Source of the DNA: Pseudomonas lurida
Lineage (GTDB): Bacteria; Pseudomonadota; Gammaproteobacteria; Pseudomonadales; Pseudomonadaceae
DNA length: 64,000 nt
Direction of reading: 5' to 3'
Assembly: GCF_013522705.1 (NCBI RefSeq)
Contig: NZ_JAAMRE010000002.1
Coordinates: forward strand, 186,001 to 250,000
Below the pieces are notes generated by a model, which made no database searches, was not told the DNA's origin, and saw only the letters and a list, made by a program, of their open reading frames with translations. A program made the translations under genes and the position numbers. Positions 9,964 to 18,270 of this stretch are shown here, one piece after another. Within the stretch, counting starts at the first letter, position 1. Every line of letters begins with the position of its first letter.

Positions 9964-10380
9964 GTGAAAGCGCGGATTCTGTTGATGCTGGCCTTGATCC
10001 TGCCGATGGCGGTACAGGCCGAAGAAGCCAAGGAAGGCAAAGAAGGCGAGGCGCCGAAGGTCAGCTATATCAGCCTGAGCCCGCCGTTCGTGGGTAACTA
10101 TGGCCTGGATGGCACGGCAAAACTCAAAGTGTTCAAGGCCGACATCGCCCTGCGCGTGACCGGTACCGAAGCGGCCGCCGCCGTTAAGGCCAACGATGCC
10201 TTGATCCGCAACCAACTGGTGGCGCTGTTCACACAGCAGACCAACGAGGCGATGAGCACCGTTGAGGGTAAGGAAAAACTGCGCCAGGAAGCCTTGAAGC
10301 AAACTCAGCAAGTGATGAACGATGAGACCGGCAAGCCGATGGTCGAAGACCTGTTGTTCAACAACCTGATCATCCAGTAA
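9964..10380 (+). CDS. FliL-like exported protein
   Basis: A 138-residue protein with an N-terminal signal or anchor (KARILLMLALILPMAVQAEE), then a charged EEAKEGKEGEAPK linker and a FliL-like domain: YISLSPPFVGNYG, ALRVTGTEAAAAVKAND, IRNQLVALF, and a C-terminal GKPMVEDLLFNNLIIQ. FliL proteins sit at the flagellar basal body and affect stator function; here no flagellar gene is nearby. The start is a GTG at 9964 with GAGGAA six bases upstream; no in-frame ATG fits. It converges on the ABC permease gene with a 19-base gap. Confidence 0.8.
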   Translation: MKARILLMLALILPMAVQAEEAKEGKEGEAPKVSYISLSPPFVGNYGLDGTAKLKVFKADIALRVTGTEAAAAVKANDALIRNQLVALFTQQTNEAMSTVEGKEKLRQEALKQTQQVMNDETGKPMVEDLLFNNLIIQ

Positions 10381-10399
10381 GCACACCAGGTGCGCGGTT

Positions 10400-11518
10400 T
10401 CAGGACGCCAGGCTCTTCCTGAATCGCGCCAGCGCCACGGCGAAAAACAGCAGGCCGATCGCGGTCAACGCCAGCAAATCCGGCCACACCACGCCCACAC
10501 CCGCGTCGCGGAACAGAATCGCCGCGCTCAGGCTCACAAAATGCGTCGACGGCGAGCCCTGCATCACCCACTGCAGCCACTCGGGCATGCTGTCCAGGGG
10601 CGTGCTGCCGCCGGACAGCAACAGCATGGGGATAATCACCGGAATCGCCAGCAACCCGAATTGCGGGGTCGAGCGGGCGAGGGTGGCGAGGAAAATTCCC
10701 AGGGCGGTACTGGCGAACAGGTACAACGCCGTCACCAATAGAAATAATCCCAGCGAGCCGGCCAGCGGTACGCCCAGCAAGCCTTTGACCACCACTTCCA
10801 GTGATACCCAGGTACACAACACCACCACCAGCATGTTGCTCCAGATTTTTGCCAGCATGATTTCCAGCGCAGTCAGCGGCAGCACCAGCAAATGGTCAAG
10901 CGTGCCGTGCTCGCGCTCGCGCAGCAGGGCGGTGCCGGTCAGCACGATGGCGAGGATGGTGATGTTGTTGACGATCTGGATCACCGCCAGGAACCAGCCG
11001 CCTTCCAGGTTAGTGTTGAACAGCGAGCGAGTGGTCAGCCGCGCCGGTGTCTGTGCGGCGGCATCGGCCTGGCCGCTGTAGCTCAGCAACTCGCGCTGGA
11101 AAATCCGGCCAATGTAACCGGCGCCCATGAACGCCTGGCTCATGGCCGTCGCGTCCACGTTGACCTGCACGCTGGGTTGGCGCCCGGCCAGCAGGTCGGC
11201 CTGGAAATTGGCCGGCACATTGATCACGAAGGTGTACTCGCCGCTGTCCATGGCTTGGTCCAGCAGGTTGTAGGGCAACGCCGCCGGCGCCTGGAACTCC
11301 GGCGGTTGCAGGGCCTCGCCGAGTTGCCGGGACAGGGCGCTATGGTCCTCATCCACCAGCGCCACGCTAGCGTTATGCACACCAATCACCGAACCGGCGG
11401 CGGGCATGTAAATGGCCACGGTGAAGGCGTAAAACAGAAACAGCAGCAGTACGCTGTCGTGGCGCAGGCTGGTGAGTTCTTTCAGGCCCAGGCGCAGGAT
11501 ATGCGCAAACTTATGCAT
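10400..11518 (-). CDS. ABC-2 type permease, YhhJ-like
   Basis: Last gene of a three-gene exporter operon. The 372-residue membrane protein has one N-terminal helix (residues 28-45), a large periplasmic domain and five or six C-terminal helices, the usual ABC2_membrane_3 layout. The ATG overlaps the TGA of the preceding gene as ATGA, so translation is coupled, which settles the start at 11518 over a longer frame to 11602. The substrate is unknown. Related YhhJ/YhiH/YhiI-type systems are thought to export drugs or hydrophobic compounds, but nothing here identifies the cargo. Confidence 0.9.
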   Translation of the reverse strand: MHKFAHILRLGLKELTSLRHDSVLLLFLFYAFTVAIYMPAAGSVIGVHNASVALVDEDHSALSRQLGEALQPPEFQAPAALPYNLLDQAMDSGEYTFVINVPANFQADLLAGRQPSVQVNVDATAMSQAFMGAGYIGRIFQRELLSYSGQADAAAQTPARLTTRSLFNTNLEGGWFLAVIQIVNNITILAIVLTGTALLREREHGTLDHLLVLPLTALEIMLAKIWSNMLVVVLCTWVSLEVVVKGLLGVPLAGSLGLFLLVTALYLFASTALGIFLATLARSTPQFGLLAIPVIIPMLLLSGGSTPLDSMPEWLQWVMQGSPSTHFVSLSAAILFRDAGVGVVWPDLLALTAIGLLFFAVALARFRKSLAS

Positions 11519-14235
11519 CAGACCTCCTGCTTCTTGAGCATCACCAGGCTCAGCCCGGTGAACCCGACAAAAAACCCGAACAGCGCCAGGCACTGCGGCC
11601 ACAGCTGGCGCAGGTCCAGAGCCTTGGTAAAGGTGCCCACCGCAATATCCAAAAAGTGCCCGGCCGGAAACAGCATGCCCATCAGCGCTGCGGCGCCTTC
11701 CAGGGATGAGCGCGGCACGATCAGCCCGGAGAACTGGATGGTCGGCAGGCTGGTGATGATCATCGTGCCGAGGATCGCCGCGATCTGGGTGCGCGTGAAC
11801 GCTGAAATCAGCAGGCCCATGCTGGTGGTGGCCAGCACATACAGTAGCCCACCGAATGCCAATGCCAGGCCGCTGCCCTTGAATGGCACGCCAAACAGCC
11901 AGCGATTCATTGCCACCAGCAGGGCCAGGTTGACCAGGCTCACGAGCAGGTATGGCGCTTGTTTGCCCAGCAGGAATTCCAGGCGGGTCAGCGGCGTGGC
12001 GTAAAAGTTGGTGATTGAGCCCAGCTCCTTTTCACGCACGATGCCCAACGCGGTGAGCATGGCCGGGATAAACGCCAGGATCAGCGCCATCACCCCAGGG
12101 CCGATGGCATTTACGCTGACCACGTCCTGGTTATAGCGGAAACGGGTTTCGAGTTTGGCGGCGGCTTGCGGGCTGCGCGGCAGGCTGCTCAATTCGGCCA
12201 ATTGCTGAAGGTTGCCCAGGTGTACGGCTTCCACATAGTTACGGCTGGTTTCCGCGCGAAACGGCATGCCGCCATCGAGCCAGGCGGCCACCGTGGGCTG
12301 GCGCCCGGCGTACAGGTCGCGGCCAAAGCCCGGCGGGATCTCCAATGCCAGTTTGATTTCCGAGCGTTGCAGGCGCCGGTGCAGTTCATCCGCATCCTGA
12401 ATGGGCGGCCGTTCGGCGAAATAGCGCGAGCTGCGAAACGCTTCCAGATAGGCGCGGCTTTGCGCGGTCTGGTCCTGGTCGTAGACAGCGAACGCCAGCT
12501 TTTCCACATCCAGCGAAATCCCGTAGCCAAAGATCACCATCATGAACATCGCCCCGAGCAGCGCGAAGGCCATGCGCACTTTGTCGCGCAACAGTTCTTT
12601 GCCTTCACGGCTGGCCACGGCCAACAGGCGCGCCAGGCTGAAACCGCGCTTGCCCTGCAGCGGTGCGCTGGCTTCGCTGACGGTTTGGCTCGGCGCGACG
12701 GGTTCGGCTTGACCTTGGGCCTGCTCCAGGCACGTGACGAACGCGGCCTCCAGGGTATCTCCTTTAAATTGTTGCTGCAGCGCGTGCGGCGTGTCGCAGG
12801 CCAGCACCTTGCCGGCGTGCATCAGTGAGATGCGGTCGCAGCGCTGGGCTTCGTTCATGAAGTGGGTGGACAGGAAAATCGTCACCCCTTGCTCGCGGGA
12901 CAGCTCGATCAGCAACCGCCAGAAATCGTCCCGGGCGGCCGGGTCGACGCCGGAGGTCGGCTCATCGAGGATCAACACTTCCGGGCGATGCAGTACCGCG
13001 ACCGCCAGGGACAGGCGCTGGCGCAGGCCCAGCGGCAGCTCGCCAGACGGCTGTTCGGCAACGTTGGTCAGCTCAAAGCGCTGGATCAGCTCGTCGATGC
13101 GCGGGCCGCTGTCGGCCTTGGGCAAGTCGAACAATTGCGCATGCAGCGCCAGGTTCTGGCGCACGCTGAGTTCGCCATACAGCGAAAAACTCTGGGACAT
13201 GAACCCCACGCGCTTGCGGGTGGCCAGGTCTTTGGCGTCCACCGTCTTGCCCAGCAGCGTCGCGCTGCCTTCCGTGGCCGGCATCAGCCCGGTGAGGACC
13301 TTCATGGTGGTGGTCTTGCCGCAGCCGTTGGAGCCCAGGAAGCCGAAGATCTCCCCACGGCCGATCGCGAAGCTGACCTTGTTCACTGCAGTGAAGTCGC
13401 CAAAGCGCAGGGTCAGGTCGTGGGCCTCGATGGCGATGTCGGTGCTGGTGCTTTCCCTCGGAGGGATCACCAGCGGCGCTTTGTCGTGAGCGCCGTCGCC
13501 CTGGAAGTGGGTGAACGCCTCATCCAGTTTGCCGCTGGGGGTGGCGGCGGCGAGGTCACGACTCAAGCCATTGGCGATCAGCGTGCCGCGATCGAGCATC
13601 AGGCAGTGTTCGAATTGCTCGGCTTCTTCCATGTAGGCGGTGGCGACCAGCAAGGTCAGTTGCGAGCGTTCGCGGCGCACCGTTTCGACCAGCTCCCAGA
13701 AGCGTCGGCGCGACAGCGGGTCGACACCCGTGGTGGGCTCGTCGAGGATCAGCAGGTCGGGCTCGTGGATCAGCGCGCAGCACAGGCCGAGCTTTTGTTT
13801 CATCCCCCCGGACAGCTTGCCGGCGGGGCGCTCGGCGAAGCGTTCAAGGTCGGTGGCCAGCAGCAGGCTGTGCATGCGCCGATCACACTCGGTTTTCGAC
13901 AAGCCGAACAGCGTGGCAAAGAAGCGTATGTTTTCGCGGATCGACAGCTCGGGGTACAGGTTGCCGCCCAGGCCCTGGGGCATGAAGGCGATGCGCGGGT
14001 ACAGGCTATTGCGATGGCGGCGGTCGGTGATTGCACCGCCGAGGACCTCGAGCTGGCCGGCCTGCAGCTTCTTGACCCCGGCGATCAGGCCCAGCAGGCT
14101 GGATTTGCCCGCACCGTCCGGGCCGATCAGCCCGCAACGCGTGCCGGCGGGCAGGCTGAACGCAATGTCGACCAGCGCCTGTTGCTGGCCGTAGCGGTGG
14201 TTGATCCCCGTGGCGTGCAGCGCCAGGCCGGTCAT
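11518..14235 (-). CDS. Fused ABC transporter: two ATPase domains plus ABC-2 permease (YhiH/RbbA-like)
   Basis: A 905-residue fusion. ATPase domain 1 (about 1-230) has Walker A GPDGAGKSS, signature LSGGMKQKL and Walker B LLILDEPTTGVDP. ATPase domain 2 (about 265-490) has Walker A GSNGCGKTT and Walker B VLILDEPTSGVDP. Its signature reads LPLGLRQRL instead of LSGGQ, so the two sites are probably unequal. Residues 540-905 form an ABC-2 permease with a large external loop and six helices. The gene overlaps its upstream HlyD-type partner by four bases and its downstream permease by one, giving a tightly coupled export operon with two permease subunits and one adaptor. Confidence 0.93.
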   Translation of the reverse strand: MTGLALHATGINHRYGQQQALVDIAFSLPAGTRCGLIGPDGAGKSSLLGLIAGVKKLQAGQLEVLGGAITDRRHRNSLYPRIAFMPQGLGGNLYPELSIRENIRFFATLFGLSKTECDRRMHSLLLATDLERFAERPAGKLSGGMKQKLGLCCALIHEPDLLILDEPTTGVDPLSRRRFWELVETVRRERSQLTLLVATAYMEEAEQFEHCLMLDRGTLIANGLSRDLAAATPSGKLDEAFTHFQGDGAHDKAPLVIPPRESTSTDIAIEAHDLTLRFGDFTAVNKVSFAIGRGEIFGFLGSNGCGKTTTMKVLTGLMPATEGSATLLGKTVDAKDLATRKRVGFMSQSFSLYGELSVRQNLALHAQLFDLPKADSGPRIDELIQRFELTNVAEQPSGELPLGLRQRLSLAVAVLHRPEVLILDEPTSGVDPAARDDFWRLLIELSREQGVTIFLSTHFMNEAQRCDRISLMHAGKVLACDTPHALQQQFKGDTLEAAFVTCLEQAQGQAEPVAPSQTVSEASAPLQGKRGFSLARLLAVASREGKELLRDKVRMAFALLGAMFMMVIFGYGISLDVEKLAFAVYDQDQTAQSRAYLEAFRSSRYFAERPPIQDADELHRRLQRSEIKLALEIPPGFGRDLYAGRQPTVAAWLDGGMPFRAETSRNYVEAVHLGNLQQLAELSSLPRSPQAAAKLETRFRYNQDVVSVNAIGPGVMALILAFIPAMLTALGIVREKELGSITNFYATPLTRLEFLLGKQAPYLLVSLVNLALLVAMNRWLFGVPFKGSGLALAFGGLLYVLATTSMGLLISAFTRTQIAAILGTMIITSLPTIQFSGLIVPRSSLEGAAALMGMLFPAGHFLDIAVGTFTKALDLRQLWPQCLALFGFFVGFTGLSLVMLKKQEV

Positions 14236-15197
14236 TGCAGGTTGGCCGGCCAGTCTATGTCGGCCGTGCGCACGTAACCGGCGCCCGGCATGCCGGGCTT
14301 GGCCTGCGGCACGGCGCTGGGTTGGGTCAGGCGCAGCTTGACGCGAAACACCAGTTTTTGCCGCTCATCGCGGGTTTCCACTTCTTTGGGGGTGAATTGC
14401 GATTTGGCCGCGACAAACGTGATTTTCGCCGGCAGCGCCTGCTGGAGCAGGGCATCGAGCAGGATGCGGGCGTCACTGCCGACTGTCAGGCGACCGGCCA
14501 CCGAGGCGGGCAAGTACAGGTTCATGTATTGATCCTCGGGATCGATCAGCAGCAACACGCGGCCGCCGGCACCGAGCACTTCGCCGGGCTCGGCCAGGCG
14601 CAGTTGGATGATGCCGTCGATAGGCGCGCGCAGGCTGCTGTCATCGATTTCGCTGGTGAGCTGAGCCACTTGCGCCTGGGCAGCGCCAATGGCGGCCTTG
14701 GCCGAATTGACCTGCGCCAGCGCGGCGACCACCGCTGCATTGCCGGTGTTGTGCCGCGCCTGCTGCTGATCGATCAGTTGGCTGCTGGCGAAGCCGCGCT
14801 TGTACAGCTCCTGGGTGCGCTTGAGTTCCTGGTTGGCCAGCAGTTGTTCGCTCTGGCGCAGTTGCACGTTGGCTTCAGCGGCGGCGAGGTTTTCCCTGGC
14901 GCGCACCACTTCGGCTTCGGCCTGGGCACGCTGGGCCTCCAGGGTGCGGGTGTCCATGCGCGCCAGCAATTGACCCTTGAGCACCTTGTCGCCTTCGTCC
15001 ACCCGCACATCGGCCAGGCGCCCAGGGATTTTCGCGGCGATCTGCACTTCGGTGGATTCCAGACGACCGTTGCCCATGCTCAGACCGTCGGGCAACCGGT
15101 CCTGGGTGGATTTCCAATAACCGAACCCGCCGGCGGCGACCAGCAATGCGATCAGAAGGGTGGCAAACAGCTGAGAAGTGCGAGGGTTCGTCGACAT
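14232..15197 (-). CDS. HlyD-type periplasmic adaptor of the ABC-2 exporter
   Basis: A 321-residue membrane-fusion protein. It has a single N-terminal helix (residues 10-28), a biotinyl-lipoyl-like segment (VQIAAKIPGRLADVRVDEGD), a long alpha-helical hairpin (about 70-180) rich in Glu, Ala, Gln and Leu, and the second lipoyl half followed by a beta-barrel domain. It links the inner-membrane exporter to an outer-membrane channel; no TolC-like gene is present here. First gene of the operon, with AGGATG before the ATG and an imperfect inverted repeat (15227-15266) about 30 bases upstream that may be a regulatory site. Confidence 0.93.
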   Translation of the reverse strand: MSTNPRTSQLFATLLIALLVAAGGFGYWKSTQDRLPDGLSMGNGRLESTEVQIAAKIPGRLADVRVDEGDKVLKGQLLARMDTRTLEAQRAQAEAEVVRARENLAAAEANVQLRQSEQLLANQELKRTQELYKRGFASSQLIDQQQARHNTGNAAVVAALAQVNSAKAAIGAAQAQVAQLTSEIDDSSLRAPIDGIIQLRLAEPGEVLGAGGRVLLLIDPEDQYMNLYLPASVAGRLTVGSDARILLDALLQQALPAKITFVAAKSQFTPKEVETRDERQKLVFRVKLRLTQPSAVPQAKPGMPGAGYVRTADIDWPANLQ

Positions 15198-15226
15198 GGA
15201 AGCATCCTGCTGCGTTAGCGTCCTAG

Positions 15227-15266
15227 TTTGACGGTATCGCCGCTGCGGGCGTTGATACCGGTCAAA
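15227..15266. promoter_or_regulatory. Inverted repeat upstream of the exporter operon
   Basis: TTTGACGGTATC (15227-15238) and GATACCGGTCAAA (15254-15266) are reverse complements apart from one extra base, separated by 15 bases. The site lies between the EVE gene end and the exporter operon start. It may be an operator for the exporter or a terminator for the EVE gene. There is no T-run, which favours the operator reading. Confidence 0.5.
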
Positions 15267-15335
15267 TGAAGGGCAAGCCTAACGTGGTTGCGGCGAAGAT
15301 GCTTGCGGCGTGAGCGTGACCGTAGGGTTCTGTGC

Positions 15336-15785
15336 CTAGCGCAGCGCCAGTACGGCGGCCCATTGCTCGGCGGTGACCGGCATTACCGAGAGCCGGCTGC
15401 CTTTTTGCACCAGAGGCAGTTCGGCGAGCGCTGTCTGCTGTTTCAGGTAACCCAGGCCCAGTAGTTTGGGGAAGGTCTGGACATGAGCGACGGTGATCGC
15501 GCTCCACGGATTTTTTTCCGGGCTGGCTTTGGCGTCGAAGTAATGGCTGTCGGGTTCCAGTGCGGTCGGGTCCGGGTAGGCGGCCTCGATGATTTTACCG
15601 ATGCCGGCAATGCCCGGTTCGGGGCAACTGGAGTGGTAAAAGAAGAACTCATCGCCCACCGCCATAGCGCGCAGGAAATTGCGCGCCTGGTAGTTGCGCA
15701 CGCCGTCCCAGCGAGCTTCGCCGAGCTTTTCCAGGCCTTTGATGGAGAGTTCATCGGGTTCGGATTTCATCAGCCAGTAGGCCAT
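15336..15785 (-). CDS. EVE domain-containing protein
   Basis: A 149-residue PUA-like fold protein. EVE domains recognise modified bases in DNA or RNA (established for the family); the ligand here is unknown. Diagnostic segments are MAYWLMKSEPDELS at the N-terminus, WDGVRNYQARNFLRAM near residue 30 and FFYHSSCPEPGIAGIGKI near 50, which frame the binding pocket. The start at 15785 has AGGAG at proper spacing and removes 14 unconvincing residues of a longer frame. It stands alone on the minus strand. Confidence 0.92.
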   Translation of the reverse strand: MAYWLMKSEPDELSIKGLEKLGEARWDGVRNYQARNFLRAMAVGDEFFFYHSSCPEPGIAGIGKIIEAAYPDPTALEPDSHYFDAKASPEKNPWSAITVAHVQTFPKLLGLGYLKQQTALAELPLVQKGSRLSVMPVTAEQWAAVLALR

Positions 15786-15980
15786 TCTTGGGCTCCTCAA
15801 ACAGGCATTGGGCAAGTTGTCGGGCAATTACCGGACAAACCGACAGTCGGTTGGCGTCAAGGTTTGCGTGTTGGTTCACGTTAACGCAAAATGCCGGGAT
15901 TTTAAGCTTGACGCCGCTGCAACGGACTACTTTGGAACGTTGTTGTCATCGTGTACGAGGTGCCTGAAGGGGGGCAATCG

Positions 15981-16127
15981 ATGCAACGTAAACCGGATTT
16001 ACTATGGATATTGGTTATTTTGTTTGGTCTGGGCGTCGTGACCACCGGGTATGCGCAGAGCTTGTGGTCGACCAAGACCGATGCGCCGGTTGAATTGTCA
16101 CCTGTGCAACAACAGTACAAGCGTTAA
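15981..16127 (+). CDS. Small single-pass membrane protein (48 aa)
   Basis: A short gene. The product begins MQRKPDLLWILVILFGLG and ends VQQQYKR. Residues 8-25 form one hydrophobic helix after a positively charged start, so the N-terminus is probably cytoplasmic and the remaining 20 or so polar residues periplasmic. AAGGGGGG precedes the ATG by about 6 bases, which is strong support for translation. It lies between the EVE gene and the convergent cyclo-ligase gene, 7 bases from the latter's stop. I do not recognise the family, and no function can be given. Confidence 0.7.
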   Translation: MQRKPDLLWILVILFGLGVVTTGYAQSLWSTKTDAPVELSPVQQQYKR

Positions 16128-16134
16128 TCTGGCT

Positions 16135-16764
16135 TCAAGGCGTCGCTGATTCCAGCGACGCTTCCGCGATATACCACTGCTTATCCGTCACCGTGCCAGC
16201 CATCGGCACATCCCAACTTGCCTGCGCCAAGCGATCAACCCTCTGACATTCATGGGCCAGACCCAGCAAGGTCGGCTTGCGCCAATGCTGGCGTCGGGCA
16301 AGATAAGCGAGGCTGCGGTCATAGAAGCCTCCCCCCATGCCCAGGCGGCCACCTTCATCATCAAACCCCACCAGCGGCATCAGTACCAGGTCCAGCGCCC
16401 ACAGCTTGCGTTGCTGGCGGATATTGACCCGTGGCTCCAGGATGCGAAAGCGATTAGGCAGCAGCTTTTCTCCAGGCCGCACGCGCTGGAACACCATCTT
16501 CGTACGCGGCCACGCACTGAGCACCGGCAGGTAAGTGGCTTTGCCCCGGCGCTGGGCGGCGCGCAGCAGCAGGCGCGGATCGATTTCACCGTCCGTCGGT
16601 AGATACAAGGAAATATGTCTGGACCGGCGAAACAGCGGATGCTGTGCCAGTTGCCGATACAGGCCCTGTGCGGCCTCGCGTTGCTTGCTCGGCGTCAGGG
16701 CGCGGCGGGCTTTGCGCAACAGGCGTCGAAGTTGCGGGCGGGAAAGCGGCGCAGGTTCGGTCAT
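16135..16764 (-). CDS. 5-formyltetrahydrofolate cyclo-ligase
   Basis: ATP-dependent conversion of 5-formyltetrahydrofolate to 5,10-methenyltetrahydrofolate in one-carbon metabolism. The 209-residue product has RPQLRRLLRKARRALTPSKQ at the N-terminus, HISLYLPTDGEIDPRLLL near residue 50 and the family motif GGRLGMGGGFYDRSL near residue 143. Two ATGs are possible (16764 and 16779); neither has a good ribosome-binding site, and the shorter fits homologues better. It lies directly downstream of the 6S RNA gene, the linkage known from many gammaproteobacteria (ygfA/fau in E. coli). Confidence 0.93.
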   Translation of the reverse strand: MTEPAPLSRPQLRRLLRKARRALTPSKQREAAQGLYRQLAQHPLFRRSRHISLYLPTDGEIDPRLLLRAAQRRGKATYLPVLSAWPRTKMVFQRVRPGEKLLPNRFRILEPRVNIRQQRKLWALDLVLMPLVGFDDEGGRLGMGGGFYDRSLAYLARRQHWRKPTLLGLAHECQRVDRLAQASWDVPMAGTVTDKQWYIAEASLESATP

Positions 16765-16777
16765 GGCTGTTCGGCTC

Positions 16778-16809
16778 ATAAAACAATGCCAGTCCTGGGA
16801 CTGGCATTG
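16778..16809 (-). terminator. Intrinsic terminator of the 6S RNA gene
   Basis: CAATGCCAGTCC and GGACTGGCATTG form a perfect 12-bp stem around a two-base loop, followed on the minus strand by TTTTAT. It sits between the 6S RNA and the cyclo-ligase gene, so cyclo-ligase expression would need read-through or its own promoter. Confidence 0.85.
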
Positions 16810-16814
16810 AGTTT

Positions 16815-17000
16815 GGGAATTCAGGCTCCCCGACAGAGCCGCTGTCGACTTAGCCCTTGAACCCGAAAGTTCAAGGTGGAAGAAGCAGTAGGCTTTAAGG
16901 CTTTCCGTCTAGCGGACATGCACACCAGCCCAACGTGCAACTTCCAGGGTAGTGCGAATCGGCTCAGGGACATCGCCGACTGGCAAACACGCCAGGGAGT
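16815..17000 (-). ncRNA. ssrS: 6S RNA
   Basis: RNA that binds RNA polymerase holoenzyme with the housekeeping sigma factor and mimics an open promoter in stationary phase. Read on the minus strand, the region shares with E. coli 6S RNA, in order, the blocks GTCCCTGAGCCGAT, GGTGTGCATG, AAGCCTTAAA, CACCTTGAAC and GGGTTCAAGGG. The first and last blocks (CTCCCTGG near 16990 and CGGGGAG near 16826) can pair to close the long hairpin. Its place between zapA and the cyclo-ligase gene is the conserved location. Ends are approximate: the 5' end is inferred from the TATACT box, the 3' end from the closing stem. Confidence 0.92.
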
Positions 17001-17006
17001 GGGGCG

Positions 17007-17012
17007 AGTATA
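17007..17012 (-). promoter_or_regulatory. -10 box of the 6S RNA promoter
   Basis: On the minus strand TATACT lies seven bases before the predicted RNA start (A at 17000). The region at -35 is weak (CTGATT with a 17-base spacer). The box sits in the 31-base gap between the zapA stop and the RNA. Confidence 0.65.
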
Positions 17013-17031
17013 CCTTAAACAGACGCGGCAA

Positions 17032-17349
17032 TCAGCCCTTGGGTGCATCCGAGTCGCTGGAGAGCGCCAGGTCCACGCGTTCGAGCAGGTCGCGCACCTG
17101 CTCGCGTGTCGAGCCGCTGGCCTGTACATCCGGGCGTTCCTGCTTATGCAGCAGGTCATGGGTGATGTTCAGCGCGGCCATTACGGCGATACGGTCGGCG
17201 CCGATGACTTTGCCGCTGCTGCGGATTTCACGCATCTTGCCATCCAGGTAGCGGGCGGCGCTCACCAGGTTGTTGCGCTCTTCCTGGGGGCAGATGATCG
17301 AATATTCTTTGTCGAGGATCTGCACGGTGACGCTATTGCTTGAACTCAT
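17032..17349 (-). CDS. zapA: Cell division protein ZapA
   Basis: A 105-residue cytoplasmic protein that bundles FtsZ filaments. It has the usual N-terminal globular part (SVTVQILDKEYSIICPQEER, residues 6-25) and a C-terminal coiled coil (from about residue 60), including the conserved ADRIAVMAALNITHDLL. The ATG overlaps the stop of the upstream coiled-coil gene by four bases, so both are made from one message. The 6S RNA gene follows on the same strand. Confidence 0.95.
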   Translation of the reverse strand: MSSSNSVTVQILDKEYSIICPQEERNNLVSAARYLDGKMREIRSSGKVIGADRIAVMAALNITHDLLHKQERPDVQASGSTREQVRDLLERVDLALSSDSDAPKG

Positions 17350-17555
17350 GAGTCTTGCTCCAGGGCCTTCAGGCGCGAAATCATCGATTCGACCTTACGC
17401 CGGGCGATTTCGTTTTTTTCAATGAGGTGAGCGCGTTCCTCGCGCCAGGTCTTTTCCTGAGCTAATAGGAGTCCGTTTTGACTCTTAAGTTGCTCGACCC
17501 GAGTAATTAGCAGCTCAAGTCTGGCCATCAGCGCTTGCAGGTCGGTGTCTTCCAT
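17346..17555 (-). CDS. Short coiled-coil protein upstream of zapA (TIGR02449/ZapB-like)
   Basis: A 69-residue protein that is almost one continuous helix with leucine heptads (LQALMARLELLITRVEQL, then EEKNE-like charged stretches and VESMISRLKALEQ). It overlaps zapA by four bases, which suggests a joint role in Z-ring assembly, similar to ZapB binding ZapA. The similarity to ZapB is in form and context; I cannot show homology. A GTGGAA element precedes the ATG. Confidence 0.82.
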   Translation of the reverse strand: MEDTDLQALMARLELLITRVEQLKSQNGLLLAQEKTWREERAHLIEKNEIARRKVESMISRLKALEQDS

Positions 17556-17692
17556 TGGGTTCCACTGGATTTGTCTGATGAATGGCGACTGCAGGATAAA
17601 CGATCTGACGCCCTTGATAGTCGGGTGCGTCTGCCGGTGCTAGGATACAGCGCTTCATTCTAGACATCGCGCCGCCTGGCGCCTAGCTCATC

Positions 17693-18250
17693 ATGCCCAC
17701 TAAGAACTCCCCGTACGACGCTTTTTCCACTCTGCTGAACGCCAGCGGTCACCCTTGCTCCCCCGCCGAGCTCCACGGCGTACTGCTGGGTCGTAGCTGC
17801 ACCGGTGTTGGTTTCGACGCCGACAACTGGCTCGCCGATGTGGCCGAGCTGCTGGAAAAAGAGCCCGAAGACAACGTGCGCAATGCGCTGATCGGCCTGC
17901 AGGAAATGGTCAAGGGCGAGCTGACCGGTGATGACATCACCGTGGTTCTGCTGCTGCCGACCGACGACGCGCCGCTCACCGAGCGCGCCGCCGCGCTGGG
18001 CCAATGGTGCCAGGGCTTCCTCCATGGTTTCGGCGTGAACGCCGGCGGCCTGGAGCTGAGCACCGACGCCAAGGAAGTGCTGCAGGACCTGGCCGCCATC
18101 TCCCAAGTGCAAGACGCGCTGGAAGAGTCCGAAGACGGCGAAGGCGATTACATGGAAGTCATGGAATACCTGCGCGTCGCGCCGCTGCTGCTGTTCACCG
18201 AGACCCGAAAATCCGCTGAACCTGCCGCGCCCAAGCCGTCGCTGCACTGA
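17693..18250 (+). CDS. YgfB/YecA family protein (UPF0149)
   Basis: A 185-residue acidic helical protein of the UPF0149 family, with the motifs [16 protein letters not shown] near residue 22, [12 protein letters not shown] near 102 and the C-terminal [13 protein letters not shown]. In P. aeruginosa a YgfB protein is reported to influence expression of peptidoglycan-recycling and resistance genes; that role is known only from that work. It is the first gene of a run leading into pepP-ubiH-DUF4442-ubiI, with 20 bases to pepP. No clear ribosome-binding site precedes the ATG. Confidence 0.92.
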   Translation: MPTKNSPYDAFSTLLNASGHPCSPAELHGVLLGRSCTGVGFDADNWLADVAELLEKEPEDNVRNALIGLQEMVKGELTGDDITVVLLLPTDDAPLTERAAALGQWCQGFLHGFGVNAGGLELSTDAKEVLQDLAAISQVQDALEESEDGEGDYMEVMEYLRVAPLLLFTETRKSAEPAAPKPSLH

Positions 18251-18270
18251 GAAAGGACACCCATCTGCCC

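Noticed and set aside
12862..14277. A 471-codon plus-strand open frame opposite the ABC exporter
   Set aside because: It is antisense to the two ATPase domains whose Walker and signature motifs are clear.
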